Source of the DNA: an uncultured Clostridia bacterium
GTDB taxonomy: Bacteria > Bacillota > Clostridia > TANB77 > CAG-508
Assembly (NCBI GenBank): GCA_947628085.1
Contig: CANQYM010000007.1
Location: 1 to 64,000 of the forward strand
Reading direction: 5' to 3'
DNA: 64,000 nucleotides
Part shown: positions 61,201 through 64,000 of the stretch, one piece after another
How the letters are laid out: every line of letters starts with the position of its first letter
Position numbering within the stretch: position 1 is the first letter of the stretch
Notes under the pieces: generated by a model
The model's input: the letters and a program-made list of their open reading frames with translations, nothing else
The model's database searches: none
Told to the model about the DNA's origin: nothing
Translations under genes and position numbers: made by a program

Positions 61201-61448
61201 TTGAAAAATTATGGGAAGGAAAAAATAGCATAATAGATTTAATTGAATCTGGAAAAATTAATTTTGTTATAAATACTCCAACAAAAGGAAAGCAAGCTAA
61301 TAGAGATGGATTTAAAATTAGAAGAATGGCAGTTGAATGTAAAATACCTTGCTTTACATCATTAGATACTGTAAATGCTCTATATCAAGCTATTGAAGAT
61401 GAAACTGGTGAACAAGATTTAACACCTGTTGACATTACCAAAATTTAA
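58251..61448 (+). CDS. carB: Carbamoyl-phosphate synthase, large subunit
   Basis: A 1065-residue enzyme that makes carbamoyl phosphate from bicarbonate, ammonia and two ATP. Two homologous ATP-grasp halves are evident: the first starts [23 protein letters not shown] and the second, near residue 550, [20 protein letters not shown]. Each half has its [11 protein letters not shown] / [11 protein letters not shown] loop. The C-terminal allosteric domain ([15 protein letters not shown] onward) is present. GGAG inside the carA end serves as ribosome binding site. The only carAB pair in the window, it supplies both pyrimidine and possibly arginine synthesis. Confidence 0.97.
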   Translation: [1065 protein letters not shown]

Positions 61449-61462
61449 CTTAAAGTAAATTC

Positions 61463-61491
61463 TTGCAAAAATTTGTAGAATTTTATATAAT
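61463..61491 (+). promoter_or_regulatory. Promoter of the TetR regulator gene
   Basis: TTGCAA at 61463-61468 and TATAAT at 61486-61491 with a 17-bp spacer, just after carB. Confidence 0.6.
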
Positions 61492-61493
61492 AA

Positions 61494-61536
61494 TACAAAA
61501 TCTTGTAGAAAATAAAAAACAAGATTTTGTATTTTT
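61494..61536 (+). terminator. Hairpin after carB: terminator or TetR operator
   Basis: TACAAAATCTTG (61494-61505) and CAAGATTTTGTA (61520-61531) form a perfect 12-bp stem followed by TTTTT. It would end carAB transcripts. Because it lies immediately after the -10 box of the next promoter, it could also be an attenuator or the autoregulatory operator of the TetR protein. Confidence 0.65.
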
Positions 61537-61554
61537 AATTTATAGGTGAAATTT

Positions 61555-62139
61555 ATGAATAAAACCAAAAGGAAAATTTTTGAAACATCACTAAAGCTTT
61601 TTTCAGAAAAAGGGTATGATGCAACTAGTATTGAAGAAATAACAGCTACTGTTGGTGTTGCAAAGGGAACTTTATATTATCACTTTAATAGTAAAGAAGA
61701 AATATTTAATTTTCTTATTGAAGAGGGAATGAAACTTCTAAAAAATAGCATAGAAATTAAAATTTCAAAATGTGATAATGTGCTTGACAAAATTAAAGCT
61801 GTTTCATTAATTCAGCTAAAGGCAGTAAAAAAATATGAAAATCTATTAACAATTGTAATGAGCCAAACCTGGGGAAATGAAACAAGAAATGTTTTTTGCA
61901 AAGAAAAAGTTATTGAATATATTGATGTTATTAAAAACATAGTGCAAGAAGGTGTGGACAATGGAGATATAGTAAAATGTGATGCAGAAATATTAGCATC
62001 TGAAATTTTTTCTTTAACTTGCTCTACTCTTATATACAAAAGAAAAGTAGGTATGCAGGAAATTGACATACAAAAAATTTATTCAGAATATGAAAAAACT
62101 TTATTTAATAAAATAGAAGTAGGAAGGAAAGAAGAATAA
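61555..62139 (+). CDS. TetR/AcrR-family transcriptional regulator
   Basis: A 194-residue regulator. The N-terminal helix-turn-helix (FETSLKLFSEKGYDATSIEEITATVGVAKGTLYYHFNSKEEIF) is textbook TetR; the C-terminal ligand domain is helical. By its position directly before an acyl-CoA synthetase gene (1 bp gap) it probably responds to fatty acids or acyl-CoA, as FadR/FabT-like TetR proteins do, but this is inference. The start at 61555 is chosen because AGGTG lies 6 nt upstream; the GTG at 61546 overlaps that site. Confidence 0.9.
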   Translation: MNKTKRKIFETSLKLFSEKGYDATSIEEITATVGVAKGTLYYHFNSKEEIFNFLIEEGMKLLKNSIEIKISKCDNVLDKIKAVSLIQLKAVKKYENLLTIVMSQTWGNETRNVFCKEKVIEYIDVIKNIVQEGVDNGDIVKCDAEILASEIFSLTCSTLIYKRKVGMQEIDIQKIYSEYEKTLFNKIEVGRKEE

Positions 62140-62140
62140 A

Positions 62141-63877
62141 ATGGGAGAAAGAATTTACAAAGGTTGCGAAAGAATATTTAAAGCAAAAAAATTTAACAAT
62201 ATCAAAGAAATGATGAATAATACTAAAAAGGAATTTGGAACATCAGTTGCATTTAAATTTAAAACACCAGATGTTATGAGAACAATGACTTATGATGAAT
62301 ACATTGATGAAGTAAATGCTTTAGGAACAGCTTTGGTTAGTATAGGACTTAAAGATAAGAGAATAGGTGTTATATCAGAGAATAGATATGAATGGGAAGA
62401 AGCATATTTGTCAATAGTTTGTGGAACAGGAGTAGTAGTTCCATTAGACAAAGCATTACCAGAGAATGAAATTTTTAGTTTAATAGAACGTTCTGAAATT
62501 GAGGCAATTTTTTATTCATCTAAGTATGATGAAATAATGAAAAAAGCAATGCTTAAGAGTATAGGAAAAGTAAAATTCTTTATTTCAATGGATAATGAAC
62601 AAAAACAAGGAGAAATATATTCACAAAAAGAATTAATAAAATTAGGAAAAGATTTAATCAAAAATGGAGCAAGAACATTTTTGGATGCAGAAATAGATAA
62701 TGAAGCTATGTCAATACTATTGTTTACTTCAGGAACAACAGCTGTATCTAAAGCTGTTCAATTATCTCATAAAAATATTTGTACAAATCTTTATGATATA
62801 GGATCTGTTTTTGATTGTAGTAAAGACGATACATTTTTATCTTTTTTACCATTACATCATGTTTTTGAGTGCACAGTAGGATTTTTATATCCAGTAAGTG
62901 TAGGTTCTTCTATTGCATTTTGCTCAGGAATTAGGCATATTGCAGAAAATTTAAAAGATTATCAAATTAGTGTTATGATTTCTGTTCCAGTACTTTTTGA
63001 AAGTATGTATAAAAAAGTAATGAAATCTATTGAAGATAAAGGAAAATTAGGAACTGTAAAATTTGGAAAAAAATTAGGAAAAGCATTAAAATTTTTAGGA
63101 ATTGATATAAGAAGAAAATTATTTAAAGAAATACATGAAAACTTAGGAGGAAAAGTAAGACTATTTGTTGCAGGAGCAGCAGCATTTGACAAAGAAGTTG
63201 AAAAAGGATTTAACGATTTTGGAATAGAAACATTTCAAGGTTATGGACTAAGTGAAGCATCTCCAGTTGTTGCAGCAGAGCATAAAACTTGTACAAAACT
63301 AGGCTCAATCGGACAACCTTTTCCTAGTTTACAAGCAAAAATAGTAGAACCAAATGAATTGGGAATTGGAGAACTTGCTGTTAAAGGCGATAGTGTTATG
63401 CTAGGATATTATAATTATTCTGAAAAAGGTGTTACAGATGATGGATGGCTACTTACAGGAGATTTAGGATATATTGATAGTGAAGGATTCATTTTCCTAA
63501 CAGGACGTAAAAAGAGCGTTATAGTTCTAAAAAACGGAAAAAATGTATATCCTGAAGAAATAGAAACTTTAATAGATAAAATTCCTGGAGTAAAGGAATC
63601 TTTTGTATTTGGAAGACCAGAAAAAGATGATGAAAGTACTGTAAAACTTGGAGTTAAAATTGTTTATGATAAAGAAATTGTAAAAGAACAATATAAAGTT
63701 GAAAACATAGAAGAAATAAGAAAAGTTTTATGGGATAAAGTAAAAGAAGTAAATAGAAAAATGCCAACATATAAATACATAAAGGAAATGATTTTAACAG
63801 AAGAAGAACTAATAAAAACTACCACATTAAAAGTAAAAAGATTTGAAGAAATCAAGACAGTTCTAGAAGTAAAATAA
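62141..63877 (+). CDS. AMP-forming acyl-CoA synthetase (long-chain fatty acid-CoA ligase type)
   Basis: A 578-residue ANL-family ligase. The AMP signature FTSGTTAVSKAVQLSHKN is near residue 200, followed by YGLSEASPVV (A5), TGDLGYIDSEGF (A7) and GRKKSVIVLKNGKNVYPEEIE (A8/hinge), with the catalytic C-terminal lysine in the TTTLKVKR segment. The substrate is probably a medium- or long-chain fatty acid, going by the FadD-like length. Some related proteins work with acyl carrier proteins. Cotranscribed with the TetR gene, it ends 123 bp before the window edge. Confidence 0.9.
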   Translation: MGERIYKGCERIFKAKKFNNIKEMMNNTKKEFGTSVAFKFKTPDVMRTMTYDEYIDEVNALGTALVSIGLKDKRIGVISENRYEWEEAYLSIVCGTGVVVPLDKALPENEIFSLIERSEIEAIFYSSKYDEIMKKAMLKSIGKVKFFISMDNEQKQGEIYSQKELIKLGKDLIKNGARTFLDAEIDNEAMSILLFTSGTTAVSKAVQLSHKNICTNLYDIGSVFDCSKDDTFLSFLPLHHVFECTVGFLYPVSVGSSIAFCSGIRHIAENLKDYQISVMISVPVLFESMYKKVMKSIEDKGKLGTVKFGKKLGKALKFLGIDIRRKLFKEIHENLGGKVRLFVAGAAAFDKEVEKGFNDFGIETFQGYGLSEASPVVAAEHKTCTKLGSIGQPFPSLQAKIVEPNELGIGELAVKGDSVMLGYYNYSEKGVTDDGWLLTGDLGYIDSEGFIFLTGRKKSVIVLKNGKNVYPEEIETLIDKIPGVKESFVFGRPEKDDESTVKLGVKIVYDKEIVKEQYKVENIEEIRKVLWDKVKEVNRKMPTYKYIKEMILTEEELIKTTTLKVKRFEEIKTVLEVK

Positions 63878-63889
63878 TATTACAAAATG

Positions 63890-63975
63890 TTACAAAAAAT
63901 GATAAAATATGTAACAAAAATGTAATACAAAAAGTCGAAAAAACTCTTGTGGTTTTACGGAAAACGATATATAAT
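63890..63975 (+). promoter_or_regulatory. Inverted repeat and promoter at the window end
   Basis: TGTTACA (63890-63896) and TGTAACA (63910-63916) form an inverted repeat with 13 bp between, a possible operator. Downstream TTGTGG (63947-63952) and TATAAT (63970-63975) with 17 bp spacing would drive a gene that starts beyond position 64000. Confidence 0.45.
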
Positions 63976-64000
63976 AATTTTAGTATTTGATTAGATTGTT

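Overview
The window is low-GC Firmicute DNA that best fits a spore-forming member of the Clostridia, probably an uncultured gut lineage. The signs are very AT-rich intergenic DNA, AGGAGG-type ribosome binding sites, T-box leaders on valS and glyS, the sporulation regulator SpoVT behind a sigma-G-like promoter, BlaI/BlaR1 regulation, sortase, LTA-synthase-like and DacF-type wall genes, and two ECF sigma/anti-sigma pairs. No rRNA, CRISPR array, transposase or complete prophage is visible.

Layout. 0-11 kb: a HAD phosphatase, truA, a DUF2651-like membrane protein, a metallophosphoesterase, rqcP, dnaE, a prepilin-like protein and the C-terminal half of a DUF2207 protein. 10-20 kb and 27-29 kb hold most of the pyrimidine pathway: a divergent pyrE-like gene, uracil permease, pyrC, pyrF, pyrK, pyrD, pyrB and pyrI. 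carA-carB follow at 57-61 kb. All de novo UMP steps are therefore covered, if the pyrE-like protein is active, but at separate loci with separate promoters. 20-33 kb: valS, comF, a KAP-type P-loop NTPase, nfo, spoVT, a Sel1 protein, an unusually short alaS and a sortase. 33-43 kb: cell-envelope sensing and wall genes (ECF sigma plus DUF4179 protein, BlaI plus an M56/WG-repeat protein, GH25 lysozyme, D,D-carboxypeptidase, LTA-synthase-like), with tRNA-Gln and tRNA-His on the minus strand. 43-54 kb: a DnaA-box cluster, a HAD hydrolase, glyS, a transglutaminase-like protein with a small partner, tRNA-Leu, a Spo0A-like protein, a second ECF pair and a GHKL kinase. 53-64 kb: rpsB-tsf, the N-terminal half of a DUF2207 protein, carAB, a TetR regulator and an acyl-CoA synthetase.

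Two things stand out as possibly undescribed. First, two dispersed copies (near 2.0 kb and 27.6 kb) of a structured element. Their inner block of about 48 nt is almost identical, but each copy is enclosed by its own long inverted-repeat arms: the arms are unrelated in sequence between copies yet complementary within each copy. One copy lies beside a 47-48 bp tandem array that shares the TTCTTATAG motif with its arm. Second, four single genes of unknown function (22.8, 48.3, 49.4 and 51.9 kb) are visibly much richer in G+C than everything around them. Each is a self-contained transcription unit with its own terminator, and three have consensus sigma-A promoters that share a TGATATAAT -10 region.

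All assignments are by eye from motifs, lengths and context; no database search was run. Several starts were moved to fit ribosome binding sites, as stated in each entry.
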